Assembly: GCA_963783105.1 (NCBI GenBank)
Contig: CAWAMI010000002.1
Coordinates: 1 to 64,000 of the forward strand
Reading direction: 5' to 3'
DNA from: JAVEDQ01 sp963783105
Lineage (GTDB): Bacteria; Actinomycetota; Actinomycetes; Frankiales; Frankiaceae
Length of the DNA stretch: 64,000 nt
Numbering within the stretch: the first letter of the stretch is position 1; each line of letters opens with the position of its first letter. This document shows, in pieces, positions 48,072 through 56,460 of this stretch. Both the position numbers and the translations under genes were made by a program. The notes below the pieces were generated by a model. That model worked only from the letters and a program-made list of their open reading frames with translations. It had not been told where the DNA came from and searched no databases.

Positions 48072-48652
48072 GGACGTCCCTTTCCTTCAGCTGTTGCCAC
48101 CAACCGGCGGATCGTGTCGACGTAGAGCCCGCGCTCGACGGCCTGGATCCGCCCCCGCAGCACGTCCTCCGTGTCACCGGGCAGCACGGGGACCGCGGCC
48201 TGGGCCAGGACCGGCCCGGTGTCGACCCCCTCGTCCACCTCGTGGACCGTGCAGCCGGTGACCCGGACACCGTAGGCGAGCGCGTCCCGGATGGCGGTAC
48301 CGCCCGGGAAGGCCGGCAGCAGCGACGGGTGGGTGTTGACGAGGCGGAAGCCGCGCACCACCCGGGGGCCGAGCACCTTCATGTAGCCCGCCAGGACGAC
48401 GAGGTCGGGAGCGTCGCCGGTCAGGCGCTCGGCGACGGCGCCGTCGAAGTCCTTCCGGGTGGGAAAGTCTGCGAGCTCGACCGTCCAGGTCGGGACGCCG
48501 GCCTCCGCGGCCCGCTGCTCGGCCCGCGTACCGGGACGGTCGGTGCCGACCGCGACCACCTCGGCGCCGAAGTCCGGCGAGCGGCAGGCGTCGAGCACCG
48601 CCTGGAGCGTGGTCCCCGCGCCCGAGGCCAGCACGACCAGGCGGGCGGGCAC
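48068..48652 (-). CDS. purN: phosphoribosylglycinamide formyltransferase
   Basis: A 194-residue enzyme that transfers a formyl group from 10-formyl-THF to GAR. 'LASGAGTTLQAVLDA' is the phosphate-binding loop, and 'VNTHPSLLPAFPG' contains the catalytic His; 'DEGVDTGP' is the conserved Asp loop. GTG 48652 follows AAGGAAGGAG. The in-frame upstream region of the longer reading is shadow of the perM end. Confidence 0.95.
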   Translation of the reverse strand: MPARLVVLASGAGTTLQAVLDACRSPDFGAEVVAVGTDRPGTRAEQRAAEAGVPTWTVELADFPTRKDFDGAVAERLTGDAPDLVVLAGYMKVLGPRVVRGFRLVNTHPSLLPAFPGGTAIRDALAYGVRVTGCTVHEVDEGVDTGPVLAQAAVPVLPGDTEDVLRGRIQAVERGLYVDTIRRLVATAEGKGRP

Positions 48653-48716
48653 ACGGGCTCCTTCCTTCAGGGCTGACGGACGGCGGTCGCCCCGACAGTG
48701 GCGACAGCGGCCCAGC

Positions 48717-50159
48717 CTAGTCAGGAAGCTCGATGACCCTGCGGCGCCGTCGCAGCCAGGACGGGCGGCGAAGCCGGGACGGGATCTGCAGCCAGGCCGG
48801 GATCTGCAGCCAGGCCGGGATCTGCAGCCAGGCCGGGCGGCGCTGCCCGCCGCCTTCGCGGCTCCGGCGCCGGTGGGCTCCCGTGGCCTCGGGGTCGAGC
48901 GCCGGCCGGCGAGCCGCTCGCGCCGCTCGCCGGCGCTGCCACGTCCGGACGACGAGGACGGTGGCGCAGGCGAGCAGGGCCACCTCGAGCGCGACCGCGA
49001 GGCCGGTTTGCCATGCCGAGGCGCCGACGTCGTCGAGGCCGCCGCCGAGCACACGCCCCGAGGCGGCGGCGACCAGCGCGAGCACGAGCGCGCCGGTGGC
49101 CGCGCCCGCGGCGAGGGCCGAGAGAACGACGACCCGAACAGGCGCGTCGGCGAGCCGCGTCACGAGAACCCGCCCGGCCAGGACCGCCGCGAGCAGCGGG
49201 ACGAGGGCGAGCCCCAGCACGACCGGAAGGGGCAGGTGGCCCGGCAGCCCCGCGAACATCGGCAACGCCGGCACCTCACCGAGGCGCCCGCCCCAGAGCG
49301 CCACGGAGGTGTCGCCGCCGACCGAGAAGCCGGGGCCGGTCAGGTAGGCGAGGAACCAGACGACCACGTTGGGCAGGAGCGCGAGCTGGACGGTGAGCAC
49401 GCCGGTGTGTCCGAGGGCGCCGCCCTCCGTGTCGCGGGCGAGGTTCGCGGCGTCGCCGAGGTGCAGCGCGACGGAGACGGCGGCGACCACCGCGGCGCCC
49501 GCCAGCAGGACGCCGCAGGCGACCAGCGCGGCCCGGAGCACGACGCGCACGGGGCGTGGCGACGGGCCGCTGAAGCGCAGCACGCGGGCGCCCCTGCGCA
49601 GGAAGGCCAGCCGGTCGGGCACGAACACGGCGGCCGCGCCGAAGCCGGCGGCGACCGAGGCGAGCAACAGTGCGCCCAGCGCTCCGCCCCACGCGGAGGG
49701 ACGGACATCCGGACTCCGGACGAGAAGGGCGAGCGCCGCCACGAGCCCCGCGTAGGGCACCGCGACGCCCAGGGCCACCCCCGGGATCGCCCGGTGACCG
49801 CTACCCCCCGCCCGGCGCGCCACCTCGGCCCCCGCCCGCCGGAGGAACGCGGCGGACAGCGCCGTGATGCCCAGCGGCAGGAGACTGACCGTGCCGTCGG
49901 CGAGGGACAGCACGGCTCCGTGGGCCAACAGCCACACGGCGGCACCCACCCGGAGCACGTCGCCGAGCGAGGCGTGCGAGCGACCATCGGCCAGGCCGAG
50001 GACGGCGACCACCAGCTCGACGAGCAGCAATCCAGTTCCGGCGACCAGGCCGGCGGCGAGCGTGCCCCGGACGAGCGGGAAGCGGGGACGGTGCGAGTCG
50101 TCGGAAGAGAGCTCGTCGTTCGTGCGCGGCGCCGGAGTCCGGACCAGGAGATCGGTCAC
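48717..50159 (-). CDS. DUF6350 multi-spanning membrane protein (PerM-like)
   Basis: A 480-residue integral membrane protein with about 10 transmembrane helices, in the position of Rv0955 (PerM), which supports divisome stability in mycobacteria. The C-terminal cytoplasmic tail (about 415-480) is basic and carries three copies of PAWLQI. ATG 50159 starts the conserved N-terminal region. It precedes purN by 64 bases. Confidence 0.85.
   Translation of the reverse strand: MTDLLVRTPAPRTNDELSSDDSHRPRFPLVRGTLAAGLVAGTGLLLVELVVAVLGLADGRSHASLGDVLRVGAAVWLLAHGAVLSLADGTVSLLPLGITALSAAFLRRAGAEVARRAGGSGHRAIPGVALGVAVPYAGLVAALALLVRSPDVRPSAWGGALGALLLASVAAGFGAAAVFVPDRLAFLRRGARVLRFSGPSPRPVRVVLRAALVACGVLLAGAAVVAAVSVALHLGDAANLARDTEGGALGHTGVLTVQLALLPNVVVWFLAYLTGPGFSVGGDTSVALWGGRLGEVPALPMFAGLPGHLPLPVVLGLALVPLLAAVLAGRVLVTRLADAPVRVVVLSALAAGAATGALVLALVAAASGRVLGGGLDDVGASAWQTGLAVALEVALLACATVLVVRTWQRRRAARAARRPALDPEATGAHRRRSREGGGQRRPAWLQIPAWLQIPAWLQIPSRLRRPSWLRRRRRVIELPD
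48781..48834. repeat. 18-bp tandem repeat, three perfect copies
   Basis: GGGATCTGCAGCCAGGCC is repeated three times exactly, encoding PAWLQI hexads in the tail of the PerM-like protein. Perfect identity over 54 bases implies recent expansion. Confidence 0.95.
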
Positions 50160-50247
50160 CCGCAGGAGGTTGTCACCCTCGCCGACGATCCGGGGTGCGG
50201 CACGCCGGAGGACACCCTCGGACGGCGCCGCATCCGTCCGGGCCCGC

Positions 50248-50682
50248 TCAGATGCGGCGGCCGCCCGGCAGGGTCTCGCCCGAGAGCTTGAACGCGAAGT
50301 AGGCGAAGGCGGTCTCGACGAGCGTGGCGAGGAAGGAGACGTAGAGGCCGAAGCTGCGGTCCCAGCTGTGGTAGCCGATGAGCAGCTTCAGCAGGATCAG
50401 GACGGCCGCCGCCGCGGAGGCGGCGAAGACGATGAAGGCCCAGCCCCACTGCAGGCGCGGCAGCTGCACGTTCGCGAACACGCGGAGGGCGACGAGCACG
50501 GCCGCCCCGACCCCGAGGACGACCGCGAGGAAGCTGAACAGCCCGCTGGTCCAGCCGTTCCGAGAGAGGATGCCCAGCGGGTAGCTGAACCAGGTGAAGA
50601 ACGAGAAGACGAACAGCACCGCCCCGCCGGCCATGACCCCGAGGTCGTTGTTGTTGACGTTGCGTCCGGCGATGACAGGCAT
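50248..50682 (-). CDS. small four-helix membrane protein (Rv0954-like)
   Basis: A 144-residue protein with four transmembrane helices ('LGVMAGGAVLFVFSFFTWF', 'LFSFLAVVLGVGAAVLVALRVF', 'GWAFIVFAASAAAAVLILL', 'GLYVSFLATLVETAFAYFAF'). It sits next to perM, as Rv0954 does in mycobacteria, and has the DUF5336-like pattern. The function is unknown. ATG 50682 is a sound start. Confidence 0.75.
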   Translation of the reverse strand: MPVIAGRNVNNNDLGVMAGGAVLFVFSFFTWFSYPLGILSRNGWTSGLFSFLAVVLGVGAAVLVALRVFANVQLPRLQWGWAFIVFAASAAAAVLILLKLLIGYHSWDRSFGLYVSFLATLVETAFAYFAFKLSGETLPGGRRI

Positions 50683-50820
50683 GACGGGGGGTCCCTCGGT
50701 CGTCTCTCGGCCGGGAGGCGGTCCCCGGTCTTCGGTCTGCGATTCTGATCTCGCCTGCGGGACGCGGCAAGCCGAAACGCGCAGGCCGGGGCAGGGTTTG
50801 TGGCCGACGCCCGAGCTGCC

Positions 50821-50868
50821 GACTGCGTAAGGACACGCCGACGTCTCTTGGCGTGTCCTTACGCAGTC
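50821..50868 (-). terminator. 19-bp perfect inverted repeat after sucD
   Basis: GACTGCGTAAGGACACGCC and its exact complement flank a ten-base loop, 38 bases past the sucD stop. It can end the sucCD transcript. The CTGCGTAA/TTACGCAG ends match those of the repeat at 30,049. Confidence 0.9.
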
Positions 50869-50905
50869 GCGGACGTGAAGCCCGGGAGCCGCCTGAAGAA
50901 GGGGG

Positions 50906-51796
50906 TCAGTTGCCCTTCATGATCTCGGCCATCAGCCGGGCCGTCTCGCTCGGCGTCTTGCCGACCCGGACGCCCGCCTTCTCGAGGGCCTCCTTCTTGG
51001 CGTCGGCCGTGCCGGACGAGCCGGAGACGATGGCGCCGGCGTGGCCCATCGTCTTGCCCTCGGGCGCGGTGAAGCCGGCGACGTAGCCGACGACGGGCTT
51101 GGTGATGTGCTGCTCGATGTGGGCGGCGGCCCGCTCCTCGGCGTCGCCACCGATCTCGCCGATCATCACGATCGCGTCGGTCTCGTCGTCGGCCTGGAAC
51201 GCGTCGAGCGCGTCGATGTGGGTGGTCCCGATGACCGGGTCTCCGCCGATGCCGACGCAGGTCGAGAAGCCGAAGTCGCGCAGCTCGTACATCATCTGAT
51301 AGGTCAGCGTGCCCGACTTGGACACCAGCCCGATCCGGCCACCCGGGGTGATGGTGGCAGGGATGATGCCGGCGTTGGACTTACCCGGCGAGGCGATGCC
51401 GGGGCAGTTCGGGCCGATGATCCGGGTCTTTCCGGCCGAATTTCTAGCAGCAACGTGCTGCGAGTAGGCCCAGAACTCGGTGGTGTCGTGCACCGGGATG
51501 CCCTCGGTGATCACGACGCAGAGCGGGATGCCGGCGTCGACCGCCTCGATCACCGCGTCCTTGACGAACTTGGGCGGCACGAACACCACGGAGACGTCGG
51601 CCCCGTGGGAGTCGATCGCCTCCTGCACGCTGCCGAGGACCGGGATGCCGTCGAGGTCCTGGCCGGCCTTGCGGGCGTTGACGCCGGCGACGACGTTCGT
51701 GCCGGCCTTGACCATGCGTCGGGTGTGCTTGGCACCTTCCGAGCCGGTGATCCCCTGGACCACGATCTTGGAGTTCTCCGTCAGCCAGATAGCCAC
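50906..51796 (-). CDS. sucD: succinyl-CoA synthetase alpha subunit
   Basis: The 296-residue subunit binds CoA and carries the phosphorylated His. 'VVQGITGSEGAKHTRRMVKAGT' is the CoA-binding Rossmann motif and 'GHAGAIVSGSSGTADAKKEAL' includes the phospho-His (near 247). With SucC it converts succinyl-CoA to succinate with ATP or GTP formation. GTG 51796 lies five bases after the sucC stop. Confidence 0.96.
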   Translation of the reverse strand: MAIWLTENSKIVVQGITGSEGAKHTRRMVKAGTNVVAGVNARKAGQDLDGIPVLGSVQEAIDSHGADVSVVFVPPKFVKDAVIEAVDAGIPLCVVITEGIPVHDTTEFWAYSQHVAARNSAGKTRIIGPNCPGIASPGKSNAGIIPATITPGGRIGLVSKSGTLTYQMMYELRDFGFSTCVGIGGDPVIGTTHIDALDAFQADDETDAIVMIGEIGGDAEERAAAHIEQHITKPVVGYVAGFTAPEGKTMGHAGAIVSGSSGTADAKKEALEKAGVRVGKTPSETARLMAEIMKGN

Positions 51797-51801
51797 TGGG
51801 C

Positions 51802-52983
51802 TCAGACCGCCTTCTGCGCGAGTTCGGCGGCACGCTTGGCCGCCCCGTCCATCGTGTCCTCGAGGTGGACGACCGGCAGATCGGCCTCGGCCAGGATGCG
51901 GCGCCCCTCCTCGACGTTGTTGCCGTCCAGCCGCACGACCAGCGGCTTCGACGTGCTGCCCTCGAGCATGCCGAGCGCCTGCACGACTCCGTTGGCCACC
52001 GCGTCGCAGGAGGTGATGCCGCCGAAGATGTTCACGAACACCGACTTCACGTTCGGGTCGCCGAGGATGACCGACAGCCCGTCGGCCATGACCTGCGCCG
52101 ACGCCCCGCCGCCGATGTCGAGGAAGTTGGCCGGCTTCGCGCCGCCGAACTCCTCACCGGCGTAGGTGACGACGTCGAGCGTGGACATCACCAGCCCCGC
52201 GCCGTTGCCGATGATCCCGACGTTGCCGTCGAGCTTCACGTAGTTGAGGCCCTTCTCGCGGGCCATCTGCTCGAGCGGGTCGACGGCACCCTTGTCGGCG
52301 AGCGCCTCGTGGTTCTCGTGCCGGAAGTCGGCGTTCTCGTCGAGGCTGACCTTGCCGTCGAGCGCGACGACGCGCCCGTCCCCGGTGAGGATGAGCGGGT
52401 TGACCTCGACGAGGGTGGCGTCCTCCTTCACGAAGACCTGCCACAGCCTCTCGAGCAGCTCGGCGGCACCGTCCAGCGCCCGCTCGGGCAGGTGACCCTG
52501 CTCGGCGATGGAGCGGGCGAGCGCACGGTCGACGCCCTTCAGCGGGTCGATCGGCACCCGCGCCAGCATCTCCGGCCGGCTGACCGCGATCTCCTCGATC
52601 TCCATGCCGCCCTCGGAGGAGCACATGGCGAGGAAGGTGCGGTTCGACCGGTCGAGCAGGAACGAGGCGTAGTACTCCTCGGCGATGTCGCTGGCCTGCT
52701 CGACGAGGACCTTGTGGACCGTGTGGCCCTTGATGTCCATGCCGAGGATCGCCTTTGCCTTGGCCTCGGCGTCGGCCGGGTCGTCGGCGACCTTCACGCC
52801 GCCCGCCTTACCGCGACCGCCGGTCTTCACCTGCGCCTTGACGACCACTCGATCGCTGCCGGTGCCCCGCAGCTCCTCGGCGACGGCCTTGGCCTCGTCG
52901 GGAGTGGTCGCGATGCGGCCGGTCGGTACCGGGACGTCGTATTCGGCGAAGAGCTCTTTCGCCTGATGCTCGAAAAGGTCCAC
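51802..52983 (-). CDS. sucC: succinyl-CoA synthetase beta subunit
   Basis: A 393-residue ATP-grasp subunit: 'DLFEHQAKELFAEYDVPVP' N-terminus, 'VVKAQVKTGGRGKAGGVKV' nucleotide loop, 'NPLIL' and 'LVVRLDGNNVEEGRRIL' near the C-terminus. First gene of sucCD. GTG 52983 was chosen. It lies 81 bases downstream of the B12-binding subunit gene on the same strand, which puts enzymes of adjacent steps side by side. Confidence 0.96.
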   Translation of the reverse strand: MDLFEHQAKELFAEYDVPVPTGRIATTPDEAKAVAEELRGTGSDRVVVKAQVKTGGRGKAGGVKVADDPADAEAKAKAILGMDIKGHTVHKVLVEQASDIAEEYYASFLLDRSNRTFLAMCSSEGGMEIEEIAVSRPEMLARVPIDPLKGVDRALARSIAEQGHLPERALDGAAELLERLWQVFVKEDATLVEVNPLILTGDGRVVALDGKVSLDENADFRHENHEALADKGAVDPLEQMAREKGLNYVKLDGNVGIIGNGAGLVMSTLDVVTYAGEEFGGAKPANFLDIGGGASAQVMADGLSVILGDPNVKSVFVNIFGGITSCDAVANGVVQALGMLEGSTSKPLVVRLDGNNVEEGRRILAEADLPVVHLEDTMDGAAKRAAELAQKAV

Positions 52984-53064
52984 GAACGGCCACCCTAACG
53001 AGCGCGGGGGCCTGCCGGTTCCTGGGGGCGACCCCGTCCGCGCCAGGTGACCGCGCTCACGCGC

Positions 53065-53520
53065 TCAGGAGGCGCTGGACGCCCCCGCCTGCGCGGCGTT
53101 CACGTGCTCGGTGATCCAGCCGACGATGTCCCGCGTCGTGGCACCGGGGGTGAAGACCTCGGCCACCCCCAGCGCCTTGAGCTCGCCGATGTCGTCCTCG
53201 GGGATGATGCCGCCGCCCATGACGACGACGTCGTCGGCGCCCTGCTCCTTGAGAAGCTCCACCACCTTCGCGAACAGCGTCATGTGCGCTCCGGAGAGCA
53301 CCGACAGTCCGATGGCGTCGGCGTCCTCCTGGATCGCCGTGTTGACGATCTGCTCCGGCGTCTGGTGCAGGCCGGTGTAGATGACTTCCATGCCGGCGTC
53401 GCGCAGCGCCCGCGCGACGACCTTGGCGCCACGGTCGTGCCCGTCGAGACCGGGCTTGGCGACGACGACGCGGATGCGGCCGGCCCCGCCGGCCGCTCGG
53501 GAACCAGCAGTCTCGGTCAT
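53065..53520 (-). CDS. methylmalonyl-CoA mutase, cobalamin-binding subunit
   Basis: A 151-residue stand-alone B12-binding domain. The DxHxxG motif lies in 'GLDGHDRGAKVV' with the cobalt-ligand His at 28, 'SVLSGAHMTLF' gives the S-x-L motif and 'VVMGGGIIPEDD' the glycine motif. It has the length of IcmB-type and archaeal small subunits. Its partner large subunit is most likely the product of 17,426-19,024, whose own C-terminal B12 domain is absent. ATG 53520 was chosen. It is divergent from the carboxyltransferase gene. Confidence 0.9.
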   Translation of the reverse strand: MTETAGSRAAGGAGRIRVVVAKPGLDGHDRGAKVVARALRDAGMEVIYTGLHQTPEQIVNTAIQEDADAIGLSVLSGAHMTLFAKVVELLKEQGADDVVVMGGGIIPEDDIGELKALGVAEVFTPGATTRDIVGWITEHVNAAQAGASSAS

Positions 53521-53696
53521 TGCTGCGGATCTCCTTCGTAGGCCGGTTCGCCTGAAACCCCGGACCGACGCAGATCGTATCCGCGCCGCACAATCGCCTC
53601 GGACGAGATCCGGCTCCGCAGGACGTCAGCGCACGATCATGGGTGCCGCACACCCTCGACTTCGAGCTTCCACCTCCAGAAGGGCGGGACGCCGCA

Positions 53697-55178
53697 ATGA
53701 CGGCAGAGACGGCAGACGACTGGCGCGCTCCGCTGCTCGCGGCCATCCAGCCGGCCGACGACGGCACTGCCAGCGCCACGCCGGAGCCTGACGAGCCGCC
53801 GATCAACCGGTTGAACTGGCCGGGCTACATGCCCCGCAACGCCGTCCGGTGGGGCAGGGCCTCGATCGGTGGTGTCGAGACGGTCCTCGCCGCCTGGGAC
53901 TTCACCGTCCTCGGCGGCAGTTTCGGCGAGCGCGACGCCTCCGCCTTCCTCGCCGCCGTCGACCTCGCGGTGAAGGCACGCCGACCCCTGGTGACCCTCG
54001 TCCGCAGCGGTGGCACCCGGCTGCAGGAGGGCATCGCGGGCCTGGTCGGCATGCCGCGGGCGACCCTGGCGGTGCGGCGGCTGGCGCGCGCGGGCGTGCC
54101 GCACATTTCCGTGGCGGACCAGCCCACCACGGGCGGGGTCTGGGTCACTGTCGCGAGCCGGGCCGACATCCGGGCCGCCGTCTCGGGTGCGGTCGTCGGC
54201 TTCGCCGGTCCCCGGGTGGTCGAGGCCCTGACCGGCTCCCTGCCCGACTCGGGCAGCCACAGCGCCGAGTCCGCGCACGCCGCCGGCCTGGTCGACGTCG
54301 TGCTCGACGCCGAGGAGGTGGAGGGCTGGCTCGGCCGGGTGCTCGCGGTTCTCGACAGCACCGCGGTCCGCCATGTGGACGCGCCCGCCCCCGTGGAGCT
54401 GCCGGAGCGCGACGGCGCGGCGCAGGTACGGGCGTCGCGCACGGGCCCGCGACCGCACGGCGGAGACCTGCTCGCCCGCCTGATCCCGGAGCCGGTGCCG
54501 CTGCTCGGCGGGGACGACACCGTCGCCGCGGCGATGGGCCGCCTCGACCCGACCGGTCAGCCCGTCGTCGGCGTGGCCATCGCCGCCCACCGCGGGGGCC
54601 GACCGTCGCCCGCCGGGTTCCGGCTGCTGACCCGGGCCGCCCGCTTGGCCGACCGCGCCGAACTGCCCCTGCTCACCCTCATCGACCTGCCCAGCGCCGC
54701 GCCGGAGGCGGCGGCCGAGAACGCCGGGCAGGCGGCGGCGATCGCGGAGGCGATGGACGCCGTGCTCGGCTGCCGCGCTGCCACCGTCGGCGTGCTCGTG
54801 GGCGAGGGCGGTTCGGGCGGGGCGATGGCGGCGGCCTGCTGCGACACGCTCGTCGTCTGCCCGTCGTCGTACTTCGCCGCCCTCGGACCGGAGGGCGCGG
54901 CGGTGACCCTGCGGAAGGAACCGGACGACACCGCCCGGCTGATGGCGGTGCGACCGGCCGATCTGCTGGCGCTCGGCGTCGCGGACGGCGTGGTGCCGGA
55001 CCCGGTCGGGGCCGGGTCGGAGGTCGCGGCCCCCTTCCTGGAGGCGGTGGCGGCCGAGGTGGGTCGGCAGGCCCGGGCGGAACCGGCCCGTCGGCTGGAC
55101 GCCCGGGAGCGACGGTGGTCCTGTCCTGTGCCGGGGATGCTCGGTGTGCCCGACGCACCCCTCGACAGCGGAGCGTGA
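53697..55178 (+). CDS. acyl-CoA carboxyltransferase, AccD3-like
   Basis: A 493-residue protein with two crotonase-fold halves. The N-terminal half has 'RSGGTRLQEGIAGLV' near 107 and 'GVWVTVASRADI'; the C-terminal half has 'LLTLIDLPSA' and 'GEGGSGGAMAAAC' near 380, an AccA-like block. No N-terminal zinc finger is seen. This fused layout and length match mycobacterial AccD3, a carboxyltransferase of unproven substrate. GTG 53643 is an alternative start. Because no biotin carboxylase gene is adjacent, it probably shares AccA at 7,668. Confidence 0.85.
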   Translation: MTAETADDWRAPLLAAIQPADDGTASATPEPDEPPINRLNWPGYMPRNAVRWGRASIGGVETVLAAWDFTVLGGSFGERDASAFLAAVDLAVKARRPLVTLVRSGGTRLQEGIAGLVGMPRATLAVRRLARAGVPHISVADQPTTGGVWVTVASRADIRAAVSGAVVGFAGPRVVEALTGSLPDSGSHSAESAHAAGLVDVVLDAEEVEGWLGRVLAVLDSTAVRHVDAPAPVELPERDGAAQVRASRTGPRPHGGDLLARLIPEPVPLLGGDDTVAAAMGRLDPTGQPVVGVAIAAHRGGRPSPAGFRLLTRAARLADRAELPLLTLIDLPSAAPEAAAENAGQAAAIAEAMDAVLGCRAATVGVLVGEGGSGGAMAAACCDTLVVCPSSYFAALGPEGAAVTLRKEPDDTARLMAVRPADLLALGVADGVVPDPVGAGSEVAAPFLEAVAAEVGRQARAEPARRLDARERRWSCPVPGMLGVPDAPLDSGA

Positions 55179-55664
55179 GCGAGCCGCCCTACGCCCGCAT
55201 CGGCCTCGCAGCCCCCACAACGGCAGGACCTCACGAGACAGTGTGAGTGGCATCACGTTCATAGCGGCTCAAAGCGGATAGTCCGCCTTCACTGTTCGTG
55301 ACCGCGTGATTCTTCGCTGGTCAACGACTCGCGGCGCGGAAGAACTCGTAGAAAAGGCTGCAGGTTTACACCAAGATCATGTGCACTGGGTCATAACCCC
55401 TGCTGGATCCCCTACTAGACGGCCCGGGCCAGCCCAGTAAGGTCCGTGTCACCTCAGGGAGGCGCCGATCGGCGTCTCCCTCGCGCTGCCGCAGAAACGT
55501 CGGGCGGACCCCGCTCCCCCGTCACGGTCGGTGCCGAGGTGTGGGGGATCGCTGCGACGGACAACCCTGCCCGCCGCCTCGTCCGCATGCACCCGGGCCG
55601 CAGCTGCAGGCAAGCGCATCGGTCGGAGATACCGCCCGAACGACGTTTGCGAAGGTTGCTGTCC
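55179..55664. other. 486-bp region upstream of the M23 gene with a CRP-type palindrome
   Basis: This is among the longest gaps and is less GC-rich in its first half than its surroundings. The only clear motif is the palindrome at 55,242-55,257. From 55,446 the M23 frame is open, but I regard this as leader. I looked for the c-di-AMP riboswitch common before cell-wall hydrolases and did not find its conserved core. Confidence 0.5.
55242..55257. promoter_or_regulatory. CRP/GlxR-type binding site
   Basis: TGTGA-GTGGCA-TCACG matches TGTGA-N6-TCACA in nine of ten fixed positions. It lies about 420 bases before the M23 peptidase start and 64 bases after the carboxyltransferase stop. In actinobacteria CRP/GlxR proteins bind such sites with cAMP. 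Confidence 0.55.
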
Positions 55665-56435
55665 GTGCTCGAGAACGCACTCCGAAGGATGTCCGACGCC
55701 CGGCCCGAGGCCGCAGGACGCGCCGGCTCCGCTGCGCCGAACTCGCGTGCCCACAACACCCGGGTCCGCCGTCCGCTGGCGCTCGCCATCACCGCCGTGC
55801 TGACGTCCGGGGCCTTCGTCGCCGTCTCCGGCTCCACCCCCGTGCTGAGCGTCACGAAGAGCTCGCACGAGTCCGCCACCGAGATGGCCTACGACCGCGG
55901 GACGACGTCGGCCCTGCGGTCCAGGATCACGGCCGACCGGCGCGCGAAGCTCACCGCCTTCTACGCCGCCGTGGACGAGCAGAACGACCAGGCACGCGCG
56001 GCCGACCGCCAGCGGGCCTCGCGCGGTGAGCCGCGGCAGGCGCTGGGCGACGCCGTCGACGGCAACCAGTACTGGCGCCCGACCACCGGCACGCTCACCC
56101 AGCCCTTCCACCCCGGTCACTCGGGCATCGACATCGGCGTCCCGGAGGGCACCCCCGTGGTGGCCGCCGCCGAGGGCGTCGTGACGTTCGCCGGCCAGCA
56201 GTCCGGCTACGGCAACCACATCGAGGTCCGGCACGCGGACGGTGTGACCACCACGTACAGCCACCTGTCGTCGATCGGCGTCGCCGTCGGCGAGCCGGTG
56301 AAGCCCGGTCAGCAGATCGCGGCCTCCGGCAACACCGGGCACTCCACAGGCCCGCACCTGCACTTCGAGGTCCGGCCGAGCGAGGGCACCTTCACCGACC
56401 CGATCGCCTGGCTGGCGGCGCACGGCGCCTGGTAG
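55665..56435 (+). CDS. M23 family metallopeptidase, exported
   Basis: A 256-residue protein with one N-terminal transmembrane/signal helix (about 33-55), a helical linker and a LytM (M23) domain at the C-terminus. Zinc ligands: 'HPGHSGIDIGVPEGTPVVA' gives H-x3-D, and 'GPHLHFEVRP' gives HxH. It should cut peptide cross-links in peptidoglycan, or be an EnvC/DipM-like activator. GTG 55665 has GAAGG upstream; ATG 55689 and the ORF start GTG 55446 are alternatives. The location matches Rv0950c beside uvrD1 and sucC. It is convergent with pcrA, 25 bases apart. Confidence 0.88.
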   Translation: MLENALRRMSDARPEAAGRAGSAAPNSRAHNTRVRRPLALAITAVLTSGAFVAVSGSTPVLSVTKSSHESATEMAYDRGTTSALRSRITADRRAKLTAFYAAVDEQNDQARAADRQRASRGEPRQALGDAVDGNQYWRPTTGTLTQPFHPGHSGIDIGVPEGTPVVAAAEGVVTFAGQQSGYGNHIEVRHADGVTTTYSHLSSIGVAVGEPVKPGQQIAASGNTGHSTGPHLHFEVRPSEGTFTDPIAWLAAHGAW

Positions 56436-56460
56436 CCCGCGTTCGTGCCGGGGAGTCGCG

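Noticed and set aside
55446..55664. N-terminal extension of the M23 peptidase from GTG 55446
   Set aside because: The added residues are Arg/Pro-rich and lie before the signal helix; a later start near 55,665 is more natural. It remains an alternative.
55179..55664. c-di-AMP (ydaO-type) riboswitch upstream of the M23 gene
   Set aside because: Actinobacterial wall hydrolases often have one, but the conserved CCGAAC/GACAGCUAACC-like core is not present.
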